Position numbers and translations under genes: made by a program. Shown here piece after piece: positions 1 through 5,747 of a DNA stretch of 14,157 nucleotides. This DNA is from Candidatus Aenigmatarchaeota archaeon. GTDB taxonomy: Archaea > Aenigmatarchaeota > Aenigmatarchaeia > Aenigmatarchaeales > SZUA-1535. The first letter of the stretch is position 1, and each line of letters starts with the position of its first letter. Location: positions 1-14,157 of the forward strand of contig WAOA01000034.1 in NCBI GenBank assembly GCA_015521535.1. The letters are read 5' to 3'. Under the pieces are notes generated by a model. The model was not told the origin of the DNA. It searched no databases and was given only the letters and a program-made list of their open reading frames with translations.

Positions 1-1017
1 ATATGCATTTCCGTAGTACATCCAGATCGTTTTTGATGTGTTTGCAGTCAGATTAACTTTAACCCAGACCACCAGCTCATTTTCCGTTCTGTTGAACTTC
101 TCTATCCAGTAAGGTAGTTTTCCTGTTGTGTTTGTATATGGATCGCTAACTCTGTTCTCGAAAAATCTTATGTCTTCTCCATACTTCCCAATTATGTTTT
201 TGATTATGTTTGCATCGGTTATTTTTATCTTGACCTGATAATCGTTAAGGTTTTCAGTATGGCCGTAAATTGCTATCGGTACTTCATAAATCGGAAATTG
301 CTGAATAAATCTCATGTCTCTAAAATCTATCTGCATTCCAGATTCATATGATATATTTATTGGAACTTGATAACCGTAAAGCGTGTTGTTATTAAGTGTG
401 TTATTTATTATTATTTTTTGTCTATAAGGGAAACTTTCGTTCCACCAGCAATTTTCGCCTATTAAACCATCACCGCAGTACTGAAGTTTTTTTCCATTTA
501 AATAAATCGAAATAGTTGTATTAACAACTGCCTGACCCGTTGAATTGGTAACCTTTCCGTATATTCTGATACCGTCTCCAGGACTTGCAACGGTAGAGTT
601 AAGATTCAAAGTTACAACTAAAGGATCTTCATAAGTTAAATGTATCTGAGAAATAATTTCTGAGAAGGAATATACTTTTACCACAACGCTATAATTTTTG
701 TTTGGAACGGTGCTGTGTACTTTCCACTTACCTTGCCATATCTCATAGCTTTGTACTCTATTGTGCTTTGAAAGTTCTATAGAATCGTAGCCGTTTTCAT
801 GTTCTATCTCGGCAATAACCCGTAGTCCGCGAATCTTTCCTTCAGGAATTTTCGCAGTAATTATTAATGTATCTCCCGGCGTAACTTTTTCTGGAAAAAC
901 AAATGCTTGTATCTGTAAATTATTATTTAAATTAAGCGAATAAGAATAGGAATATAAAAAAGCGCTAAATAACAGCGCTAAAACGATCAAACTTTTTTCA
1001 CTAAAACGCTTTACCAT
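1..1017 (-). CDS. Secreted surface protein, N-terminal part (signal peptide, Ig-like repeats, DUF2341-type domain); truncated by window edge
   Basis: Translating the minus strand from ATG at 1017 gives 339 codons open to the window edge, so the C-terminus is missing. Residues 1-27 form a signal peptide: a basic start (MVKRF), a hydrophobic core, then a Ser/Tyr-rich end. Two beta-rich, Ig-like stretches follow (about 35-130 and 132-185; the second carries a SPGD motif typical of such folds). From F196 (FPYRQ) the sequence matches the DUF2341 lectin-like family. Hallmarks are a YQV strand, LPYWIE, WVKV and a final MYYGNA. The first half of the domain appears twice, starting near F196 and near Y244. 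About a dozen N-X-S/T sequons suggest heavy N-glycosylation. A TATA-like element 26 bases upstream and no Shine-Dalgarno imply a leaderless mRNA. Likely role (inference): cell-surface adhesion or carbohydrate binding. Substrate unknown. Confidence 0.8.
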   Translation of the reverse strand, partial: MVKRFSEKSLIVLALLFSAFLYSYSYSLNLNNNLQIQAFVFPEKVTPGDTLIITAKIPEGKIRGLRVIAEIEHENGYDSIELSKHNRVQSYEIWQGKWKVHSTVPNKNYSVVVKVYSFSEIISQIHLTYEDPLVVTLNLNSTVASPGDGIRIYGKVTNSTGQAVVNTTISIYLNGKKLQYCGDGLIGENCWWNESFPYRQKIIINNTLNNNTLYGYQVPINISYESGMQIDFRDMRFIQQFPIYEVPIAIYGHTENLNDYQVKIKITDANIIKNIIGKYGEDIRFFENRVSDPYTNTTGKLPYWIEKFNRTENELVVWVKVNLTANTSKTIWMYYGNAY

Positions 1018-1038
1018 GAATTTTATTTTAATGAAGGA

Positions 1039-1046
1039 ATATAAAA
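1039..1046 (-). promoter_or_regulatory. TATA box of the surface-protein gene
   Basis: The minus strand reads TTTTATAT, centred about 25.5 bases upstream of the ATG at 1017. That is the usual archaeal distance from TATA box to transcription start, so transcription should begin at or next to the start codon. No Shine-Dalgarno lies between. Confidence 0.5.
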
Positions 1047-1145
1047 ATGTCATTGATTTTGGAGTTCATATTCGAATCGTTTTTTTGTATAGGTAATTGT
1101 TAGAAATAAATAATTTGAGAATAAACGATGTAGCGGTGAAACATG

Positions 1146-1412
1146 ATGGAAGGATTGAAAAAATTGAGAAGCGAAATAGACAAAATAGATGAAGAAATAG
1201 TAAAATTGTTGGCAAAGAGAAGCAAAATCGCTATGAAGATAGCAAAATACAAGAAGGAACACGGACTACAAATTTACGATGCTAGAAGAGAAAGAGAGGT
1301 TATCGAAAAGGTCAAGAAACTTGCCAGGAATAACGGTCTTGATGAAACGTTACTGGAGAAAGTATTTCAGTCGATAATAATTCATACAAGAGAGAACGAA
1401 AAGCAGATATAA
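1146..1412 (+). CDS. aroQ: Chorismate mutase, stand-alone AroQ type
   Basis: An 88-residue all-helical AroQ-fold protein that converts chorismate to prephenate, the branch point to Phe and Tyr. Numbered from the ATG at 1146, active-site residues align with the E. coli P-protein mutase domain: R8 (Arg11), R25 (Arg28), K36 (Lys39), D45 (Asp48), R48 (Arg51) and E49 (Glu52). The position of Gln88 is Glu85, as in the yeast enzyme. No dehydratase, dehydrogenase or DAHP-synthase domain is fused and no aromatic-pathway gene adjoins it. Two ATGs occur in tandem (1143 and 1146). A GGTGA Shine-Dalgarno at 1135-1139 lies 3 bases from the first and 6 from the second. The second fits the spacing of other genes here better, but the longer form is possible. 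A poly-T terminator follows. Confidence 0.9.
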   Translation: MEGLKKLRSEIDKIDEEIVKLLAKRSKIAMKIAKYKKEHGLQIYDARREREVIEKVKKLARNNGLDETLLEKVFQSIIIHTRENEKQI

Positions 1413-1445
1413 TTGGTTTTACAAGAGACTGTTCGAATAATCGCA

Positions 1446-1486
1446 AGTTTCATTTTAAAAGAATTGAGCACGAAACTGTCTTTTTT
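1446..1486 (+). terminator. Terminator downstream of aroQ
   Basis: A 6-bp inverted repeat (AGTTTC 1446-1451, GAAACT 1472-1477) precedes TCTTTTTT ending at 1486, about 75 bases after the aroQ stop. Archaeal polymerase stops on U-runs, so the T6 is the key element. The hairpin may be incidental. Confidence 0.55.
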
Positions 1487-1683
1487 CGCACACACGAGTA
1501 GGTTTCATTCACCGGCCGCTATCACCAAGTCTGTTTCCGCTTAATTCTTTGATCTCAGAACTGTCTCCGTTTTCAAGACTCTTCCAAGGTAACGGTAAAT
1601 TACCGCGAAAGCCGTGCGGTAATGCGAAAACCAGTGCGTATTTGATATCGTGCGGAAAACGCTTTCAAGGTTAATTCTTTTTT
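1468..1683. other. Gene-free, moderately GC-richer patch between aroQ and gatE (possible structured RNA or mobile-element remnant)
   Basis: This is most of the 350-base gap between aroQ and gatE. GC over 1501-1680 is about 44% by hand count, higher than its AT-rich flanks. No frame with a normal start spans it, yet several frames lack stops. One plus frame is open from 1468 to a TAA at 1672-1674 (68 codons, no ATG). Minus frames are open for about 43-53 codons, one of them from 1664 to 1512. It carries nested inverted repeats (1593-1623) and repeated GTGCG motifs, and ends in T6 at 1678-1683. I recognise no tRNA, RNase P or SRP RNA. The rest of the gap (1684-1763) holds only the gatE promoter. 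Confidence 0.4.
1593..1623. repeat. Overlapping, mutually exclusive hairpins
   Basis: ATTACCGC (1599-1606) and GCGGTAAT (1616-1623) form a perfect 8-bp stem with a 9-base loop. The same TTACCG can pair instead with CGGTAA at 1593-1598 across a single central base. The two pairings share one arm and exclude each other. Confidence 0.5.
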
Positions 1684-1733
1684 CTCCACGGTTCCGCTTT
1701 TATCTGGATAGAATCGCTTCCGATACAGTAGAT

Positions 1734-1741
1734 TTTAAATA
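1734..1741 (+). promoter_or_regulatory. TATA box of gatE
   Basis: TTTAAATA, a consensus archaeal box A, is centred 26.5 bases upstream of the gatE ATG at 1764. No Shine-Dalgarno precedes the ATG, so the mRNA is predicted to be leaderless. Confidence 0.65.
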
Positions 1742-1763
1742 AAAATACGCTAAATCTATAACT

Positions 1764-3230
1764 ATGAAAATCGATTACCAAAAACTTGGTTTTAAATGCG
1801 GAATAGAAATTCACAACCGCCTTGCAACAAAGCAAAAACTCTTTTGCTCCTGTCCAGCGAGGTTTTCTCTTCTCGAAAAACCCGCTTTTAAGCTATTTCG
1901 TAAATTAAGAGCCGTGCCAGGAGAAACCGGAAAGGTTGACATAGCGGCCGAATTCGAGTTTTTGCGAAATAGGGATTATATCTACCATATTTACGAAGAC
2001 ACATGCTGCTTAGTAGAACTCGATGAAGAACCGCCCCATCCTATAAACAAAGAAGCGTTATTTGTAGCATTACAGATAGCGAAAATGCTTCATTGCGAAA
2101 TTCCCGACGAGATTCATGTAATGCGAAAAATTGTAATAGACGGCTCTAATACAACCGGATTTCAACGAACCGCTATTGTAGGCATGAACGGATGGATAGA
2201 AACAAGTAAAGGAAAGGTTCGCATCACGAGCGTTTGTTTGGAAGAAGAATCAGCAGGTATAGTTGAAAAGAATGAAAAAAGCGTTGTGTATAGATTAGAT
2301 CGCTTGGGTATACCTCTCATCGAAATTTCCACCGCGCCAGATATAAAAGATCCAGACCATGCCAAAGAAGTTGCGGAAAAGTTAGGTATGCTTATTAGAT
2401 CAACTGGAAAATCTCAACGCGGCATAGGAGTTACACGTCAGGATTTGAACATTTCCATAGAAGGTGGAGCAAGAGTCGAAATCAAAGGCTTGCAGGAACT
2501 TGAAATGATACCGAAGGTTATTAAAAGCGAGGTAAAAAGGCAGCTGGAAATGATCGAAAAAGGAGAAAAACTAAAAGAAGAAACGCGCATTGCTAAAGAA
2601 GACGGAACAACTCGCTTTACGCGTCCTTTACCAGGAGGTGAAAGAATGTATCCCGAAACAGATGTACCGCCGATTCTTATAACCAAAGAGTTTTTAGATT
2701 CTATTCCTCTCCCGGAAACATGGGAAGAAAAACTAAAGAAATATGAAAAACTCATCGGAAAAGAACTTGCGGAACAAATAATTAGAAGCGAATATCTAGA
2801 TTGGTTTGAAGAGTTGTCGAAAAAGTTCGAGCCAAAAACCGTGGCAAGAACGTTTACAGTAATTCTAACATCTCTTAGGCGGGAAGGATATAACATATTT
2901 AAAATCGATAAGCATCATTTCGAAGAGTTGTTCACGCTGCTAAAAGAAGGAAAAATAGCAAAAGAGGCAATAGAAAAAATTCTTGCAGCGATATCAGAGA
3001 AACCAGAAAAAAGTGTTAAGGAAATTGTTGAAGATCTCGGCCTTAAAGGTCTTGAAGAAAGCGAAATAAGAAATATAATAAACGAGATTTTCTCAAAAAA
3101 TCCTGAACTTGTGGAGAAAAAGCATTTTTCAGCGCTTATGGGAGAGGTAATGAAAACACTTCGCGGGAAGGCGGATGGAAAATTAGTTGCGAAAATAATA
3201 AAGGGAAAACTCATGGAGAAAGAACAGTAA
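1764..3230 (+). CDS. gatE: Glu-tRNA(Gln) amidotransferase subunit E, lacking the AspRS-like insertion domain
   Basis: GatE is the tRNA-binding kinase/transamidase subunit of archaeal GatDE, which turns Glu-tRNA(Gln) into Gln-tRNA(Gln). Archaeal-type signatures are clear: GIEIH near the start, CLVELDEEPPHP, IDGSNTTGFQRT and the GatB/E signature DRLGIPLIEIST. The C-terminal YqeY-like tail (LMGEVMKTLRGKADGKLV) is complete. At 488 residues it is far shorter than typical GatE (about 620). The whole loss maps to one place: VKRQLEMIE (near residue 260) runs almost directly into KEETRIAKEDG (near 272-280). Family members carry an AspRS-like (GAD) insertion of about 130 residues there. The flanks align on both sides, so this is a clean domain absence, not a frameshift. 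GatD is not in the window. The start is supported by the TATA spacing. Confidence 0.95.
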   Translation: MKIDYQKLGFKCGIEIHNRLATKQKLFCSCPARFSLLEKPAFKLFRKLRAVPGETGKVDIAAEFEFLRNRDYIYHIYEDTCCLVELDEEPPHPINKEALFVALQIAKMLHCEIPDEIHVMRKIVIDGSNTTGFQRTAIVGMNGWIETSKGKVRITSVCLEEESAGIVEKNEKSVVYRLDRLGIPLIEISTAPDIKDPDHAKEVAEKLGMLIRSTGKSQRGIGVTRQDLNISIEGGARVEIKGLQELEMIPKVIKSEVKRQLEMIEKGEKLKEETRIAKEDGTTRFTRPLPGGERMYPETDVPPILITKEFLDSIPLPETWEEKLKKYEKLIGKELAEQIIRSEYLDWFEELSKKFEPKTVARTFTVILTSLRREGYNIFKIDKHHFEELFTLLKEGKIAKEAIEKILAAISEKPEKSVKEIVEDLGLKGLEESEIRNIINEIFSKNPELVEKKHFSALMGEVMKTLRGKADGKLVAKIIKGKLMEKEQ

Positions 3231-3324
3231 TTATGCTCTTTATAATTTCTTTGAGAGGAACTCCGTTATAAATTTGGAATACAATCGTTCCTGCCAAAAA
3301 ACCAAAACTTACAATAATAATCAT
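3211..3324 (-). CDS. 37-residue membrane peptide, overlapping the upstream membrane-protein gene
   Basis: A short minus-strand frame from ATG at 3324 to TGA at 3211-3213. It begins MIIIVSFGFLAGTIVF, a single hydrophobic helix with a small-residue notch, then has a short Lys/Glu-containing amphipathic tail ending VLSP. The ATG overlaps the stop of the 165-residue gene upstream as ATGA, the classic arrangement for translational coupling. The bases before it (TGAT, then ATT, then ATG) resemble the Shine-Dalgarno and spacing of rpoA1. Its last 20 bases overlap the end of gatE on the other strand. I do not recognise the family. It could be chance, but hydrophobic pattern, coupling and spacing together favour a real gene. 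Confidence 0.5.
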   Translation of the reverse strand: MIIIVSFGFLAGTIVFQIYNGVPLKEIIKSIITVLSP

Positions 3325-3818
3325 AATATCAGTTTCTCAATTTTAAACTCCTTTTTTTCAACCATTTCCTTATGCTCTAATAACTCTTCCGCAATTTTTA
3401 CAGTACTCTTAGCGGTCTTCATCATTCCGAAAATTCTTGGTAGTGTTTTTAAAAATTCTATTATTTTTATTTCCCTTGCTATACCGCCTATACTTCTTTC
3501 TACTTGTAAAATGGTTGCACTTCTTCCAGGAGCAACTACTATCGCATAATGTGCAAGCGCTTCAATACCTATTCCTACGAATAAAAACATCAAATCAATC
3601 CTGCAATGCTGTAAAGCAATCAGAATATCATCTTTTTTCAATCTCCCAAACAAATGATTTCGTTTATAAAGTTCTAAAAGAAAATGAAATACTATCCATA
3701 AAAAGAAGTAAAAAAGTCCGAGCGTTATGGCAATTACCACAGAAAGCACCACATATGTTATCGTGAAAATCTTTATATAATCATGATTCAAAGCAAAACT
3801 TCTGAATTTCTTTTTCAC
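3321..3818 (-). CDS. Unrecognised membrane protein, 165 residues
   Basis: I do not recognise this family. The N-terminus is basic, then a long hydrophobic stretch (about residues 18-48) forms one or two membrane helices. A Lys/Arg-containing segment follows, then a second hydrophobic segment (about 70-92) ending in VVAPGR. The C-terminal 70 residues are charged and helical, probably an amphipathic or coiled region facing the cytoplasm. The start is GTG at 3818, with no in-frame ATG until far inside. A minus-strand TTTAAATT (3841-3848) centred 26.5 bases upstream supports a leaderless GTG start. It shares a 38-base divergent promoter with nre and overlaps the downstream 37-residue peptide by ATGA, so the two probably act together. 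It is convergent with gatE. The plus-strand frames here have no comparable support. Confidence 0.7.
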   Translation of the reverse strand: MKKKFRSFALNHDYIKIFTITYVVLSVVIAITLGLFYFFLWIVFHFLLELYKRNHLFGRLKKDDILIALQHCRIDLMFLFVGIGIEALAHYAIVVAPGRSATILQVERSIGGIAREIKIIEFLKTLPRIFGMMKTAKSTVKIAEELLEHKEMVEKKEFKIEKLIL

Positions 3819-3826
3819 GAAATAAT

Positions 3827-3848
3827 ATTAAAAATTATAGAATTTAAA
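3827..3848. promoter_or_regulatory. Overlapping divergent promoters of nre and the 165-residue membrane-protein gene
   Basis: An AT-rich box on the plus strand (ATTAAAAA, 3827-3834) is centred 26.5 bases before the nre ATG at 3857. TTTAAATT on the minus strand (3841-3848) is centred 26.5 bases before the GTG at 3818. Each box lies inside the other promoter's core region. Neither gene has a Shine-Dalgarno. Confidence 0.45.
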
Positions 3849-3856
3849 AATCAACT

Positions 3857-5059
3857 ATGGGAAGTATTTCAAATCTCTGTATTCTATGTAAAGGAGGTAA
3901 ACTCCTTTGCGGCAGAAACTATTGTCCGTTGAATCTAATTTACAGGATTAAAAAACCGATAGAAAAGAAATTAAAAAACGAGTTATACACGCCTTCACCT
4001 CCTTCAGTTTTTGTAGGCTCTAAAGGATATCCTTTAATTTTTACCGGGCCGATGAATGCTTTGAATTATGAAAATCCAGAAATTTTGGATAATCCACGCG
4101 CATGGTATGGTTGTGATTTTAACAGAATCATAGAGTTCAGGACTAATTTAATAAGAAGTAAGAAACCTATACACGTAAAAACAAATAATAGGTTTGTAGA
4201 GGAGTTACAGACTTTAGTTCTTTCCGTAAAAAATCTTTATGTCGAAACTAAATTCAAGAGAAAACCTAAGTATGGGATAAAATTTTCTCGATTTTTACAA
4301 CCTCTTGGTCCAGCGGGCGAAATAGAAAAATTTACGATAACAGATAATCCAAAAATTCCGAAGAAGGTAGATGCTATAGTCAGCGACGAATTAAAGGCAA
4401 GCGAGCAGGTTTTTGAATTGTACAGAAAAGGATTCGATGTGTATTATATCACAAAATTACTTTCCGTGGGAATTTTCGGAATGAATAAAAAGTTGGTTCC
4501 GACTAGGTGGAGTATAACGGCAACAGATGATATAATAGCAAAGGAACTTTTAAAAAAGATAAGAACATATCCTGAAGTAACAGAATACTTGGTATGGGAA
4601 AATACTTATTTAGATAATCATTTTGAGATTCTTTTCATTCCCGGCTCATGGGGCTTTGAACAGTTTGAATCTTGGTTTCCGGGAACTGTATGGAGTAAAA
4701 CAACGAGCGAACCAACAATAGTTGTAGAAAACGAAAGTTTTAGAGGACGCGGAAGATATGCGGAAAAAGAAGGCGGCGGTTATTACGCTTCTCGCCTAGC
4801 TGTATGCGAGCAATTGGAAAAAATGAAAAGACAAGCACGTGTAGTAATATTCCGGGAAATATATGAAAGTTATGTAATTCCTGTCGGTGTATGGGAAGTA
4901 AGGGAAAACGTTAGGCATGCGTTTGAAAAATCTCCGAGAAAATTTTCTTCACTTGAAGAAGCGCTTCAACATATAGGGAAAAGGCTGAGAATATCGGTAA
5001 CGGAATATGTTAAAAGAAGCAGTATATTATCACAGAAGAATCTTTTTTCATTTTTTTAA
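3857..5059 (+). CDS. nreA: Nre-family DNA repair protein with C-terminal PCNA-interacting motif
   Basis: A 400-residue member of the archaeal Nre family (formerly DUF650/DUF651), implicated in DNA-damage repair through binding to PCNA. The N-terminus holds a four-Cys zinc motif: C8, C11, C18 and C23, around GGKLLCGRNYCP. The conserved core follows, with SPPSVFVGSKGYP, the G-P-M segment and FLQPLGPAGEIEKF. The last eight residues, QKNLFSFF (393-400), match the PIP-box consensus Q-x-x-h-x-x-F-F exactly, at the very C-terminus as expected. Full length for the family. A leaderless start at ATG 3857 is predicted from the upstream AT-rich box. It converges on nusA with only 7 bases between the stop codons. 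NreA versus NreB cannot be settled from the sequence alone. Confidence 0.93.
   Translation: MGSISNLCILCKGGKLLCGRNYCPLNLIYRIKKPIEKKLKNELYTPSPPSVFVGSKGYPLIFTGPMNALNYENPEILDNPRAWYGCDFNRIIEFRTNLIRSKKPIHVKTNNRFVEELQTLVLSVKNLYVETKFKRKPKYGIKFSRFLQPLGPAGEIEKFTITDNPKIPKKVDAIVSDELKASEQVFELYRKGFDVYYITKLLSVGIFGMNKKLVPTRWSITATDDIIAKELLKKIRTYPEVTEYLVWENTYLDNHFEILFIPGSWGFEQFESWFPGTVWSKTTSEPTIVVENESFRGRGRYAEKEGGGYYASRLAVCEQLEKMKRQARVVIFREIYESYVIPVGVWEVRENVRHAFEKSPRKFSSLEEALQHIGKRLRISVTEYVKRSSILSQKNLFSFF
5041..5057 (+). terminator. Poly-T terminator inside the 3' end of nreA
   Basis: The plus strand has TCTTTTTTCATTTTTTT ending in the stop codon of nreA: a T6 and a T7 run separated by two bases. These are typical archaeal termination signals. 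They are formed by the Leu and Phe codons of the PIP box. No matching T-run serves nusA on the other strand. Confidence 0.55.
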
Positions 5060-5066
5060 CTCCATA

Positions 5067-5474
5067 TTATCTTACTTCAAGTTTGGAGATTTTACAATTT
5101 CTTTCAAGAATTTTTCTTATAAGATTTATATTCGAACCCGCTTTTCCTATTACGCTACCTTTCTTTCTCGGATCGACCCATACTATTACCTTATCTTCTT
5201 TTATTTCCACTCTTCTGATGTGTGGAATAAGATTTTTTATAAACTCTTCCAAATTTTCAGAATACTCATAGACTTTTATATGTTTCTTCAATAATTTTTC
5301 AGCCATTTTTATGTTGCTTCCGTTCCTTCCTATTGCCAGTCCCATCTTTCCATTTTCAACTACAAAAACAACAGAGCCATTGTTCTTGTTTATTATACAA
5401 TCTCTAACTTCTGCACCTGTTATATCTTCGAATACTCTTAGTGTGTAAAGCGTCTCGGTGTCGAACTCTCTCAT
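5067..5474 (-). CDS. nusA: NusA-like transcription elongation/termination factor (two KH domains)
   Basis: A 135-residue archaeal NusA, which lacks the N-terminal polymerase-binding and S1 domains of the bacterial protein. Two KH domains are present with intact RNA-binding GXXG loops: GRNG at residues 49-52 and GKAG at 110-113. It is presumed to bind nascent RNA with RNA polymerase, fitting its place at the end of the polymerase operon. Its ATG lies 6 bases after the rpl30e stop. The sequence GAGTGATGGAAAATG shows that stop codon (TGA) lying inside the GTGAT Shine-Dalgarno. In many archaea rps12 and rps7 follow nusA. Here the operon ends and a convergent nre gene begins 7 bases away. Confidence 0.95.
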   Translation of the reverse strand: MREFDTETLYTLRVFEDITGAEVRDCIINKNNGSVVFVVENGKMGLAIGRNGSNIKMAEKLLKKHIKVYEYSENLEEFIKNLIPHIRRVEIKEDKVIVWVDPRKKGSVIGKAGSNINLIRKILERNCKISKLEVR

Positions 5475-5480
5475 TTTCCA

Positions 5481-5741
5481 TCACTCTATTGCCACTACCG
5501 CTGCTGGAAACGGTTTACCGCAAAATATACCTAAATCTTTTCCAGTACCATCAAAGATCTCGATTTTAGTTCCTGAAAGTTTTGCATAGTATTCAATATC
5601 CTTTTTTATATTTTCAGGACAGTTTGATGCCATTATTATTAATTTAAGTTTTTTCAATTTAAGTTTTTTCATCACTTTTCTCGTACCTATTACCAATTTA
5701 CCTTCTTCTATCGCTTTTTTAATCTCGTTTTTGTAATCCAT
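5481..5741 (-). CDS. rpl30e: Large-subunit ribosomal protein L30e
   Basis: An 86-residue L7Ae/L30e-superfamily protein. The family pattern is clear: GTRKVMKKLKL, then IIMASNCPENIKKDIEYYAKLSG, then GTGKDLGIFCGKPFP. It lacks the short C-terminal tail found in longer homologues but has the full fold. A 15-bp unit repeats perfectly in tandem at 5641-5670 and encodes KKLKL twice. Alignment by eye with other L30e shows no length change, so this is low-complexity coding and not an insertion. It lies between rpoA2 and nusA, its usual archaeal place. The rpoA2 stop (TGA at 5748-5750) sits in the GTGAT Shine-Dalgarno 5 bases before the ATG. Confidence 0.95.
   Translation of the reverse strand: MDYKNEIKKAIEEGKLVIGTRKVMKKLKLKKLKLIIMASNCPENIKKDIEYYAKLSGTKIEIFDGTGKDLGIFCGKPFPAAVVAIE
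5641..5670. repeat. Perfect 15-bp tandem duplicate inside rpl30e
   Basis: AATTTAAGTTTTTTC occurs twice without interruption (5641-5655, 5656-5670). It keeps the reading frame (five codons per unit) and encodes the basic KKLKL pairs of L30e. Confidence 0.9.
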
Positions 5742-5747
5742 ACTTCA

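Noticed and set aside
1487..1763. Possible tRNA, C/D box sRNA or RNase P RNA between aroQ and gatE
   Set aside because: I found no T-loop, no anticodon-arm geometry, no ordered C/D boxes and no RNase P core motifs, so only an unclassified structured patch is reported.
2438..2896. 152-codon antisense frame over gatE
   Set aside because: Serine/phenylalanine-rich mirror of a well-supported gene, with no promoter or ribosome-binding site.
3274..3766. Plus-strand frames of 91 and 109 codons opposite the 165-residue gene
   Set aside because: The minus frame has a promoter at the right distance, membrane-protein architecture and a coupled downstream ORF. The plus frames have none of these.
5641..5670. 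15-bp tandem repeat in rpl30e as a recent insertion
   Set aside because: Aligned by eye, L30e has the same length here as in other archaea, so the repeat reflects Lys/Leu low complexity and not duplication.
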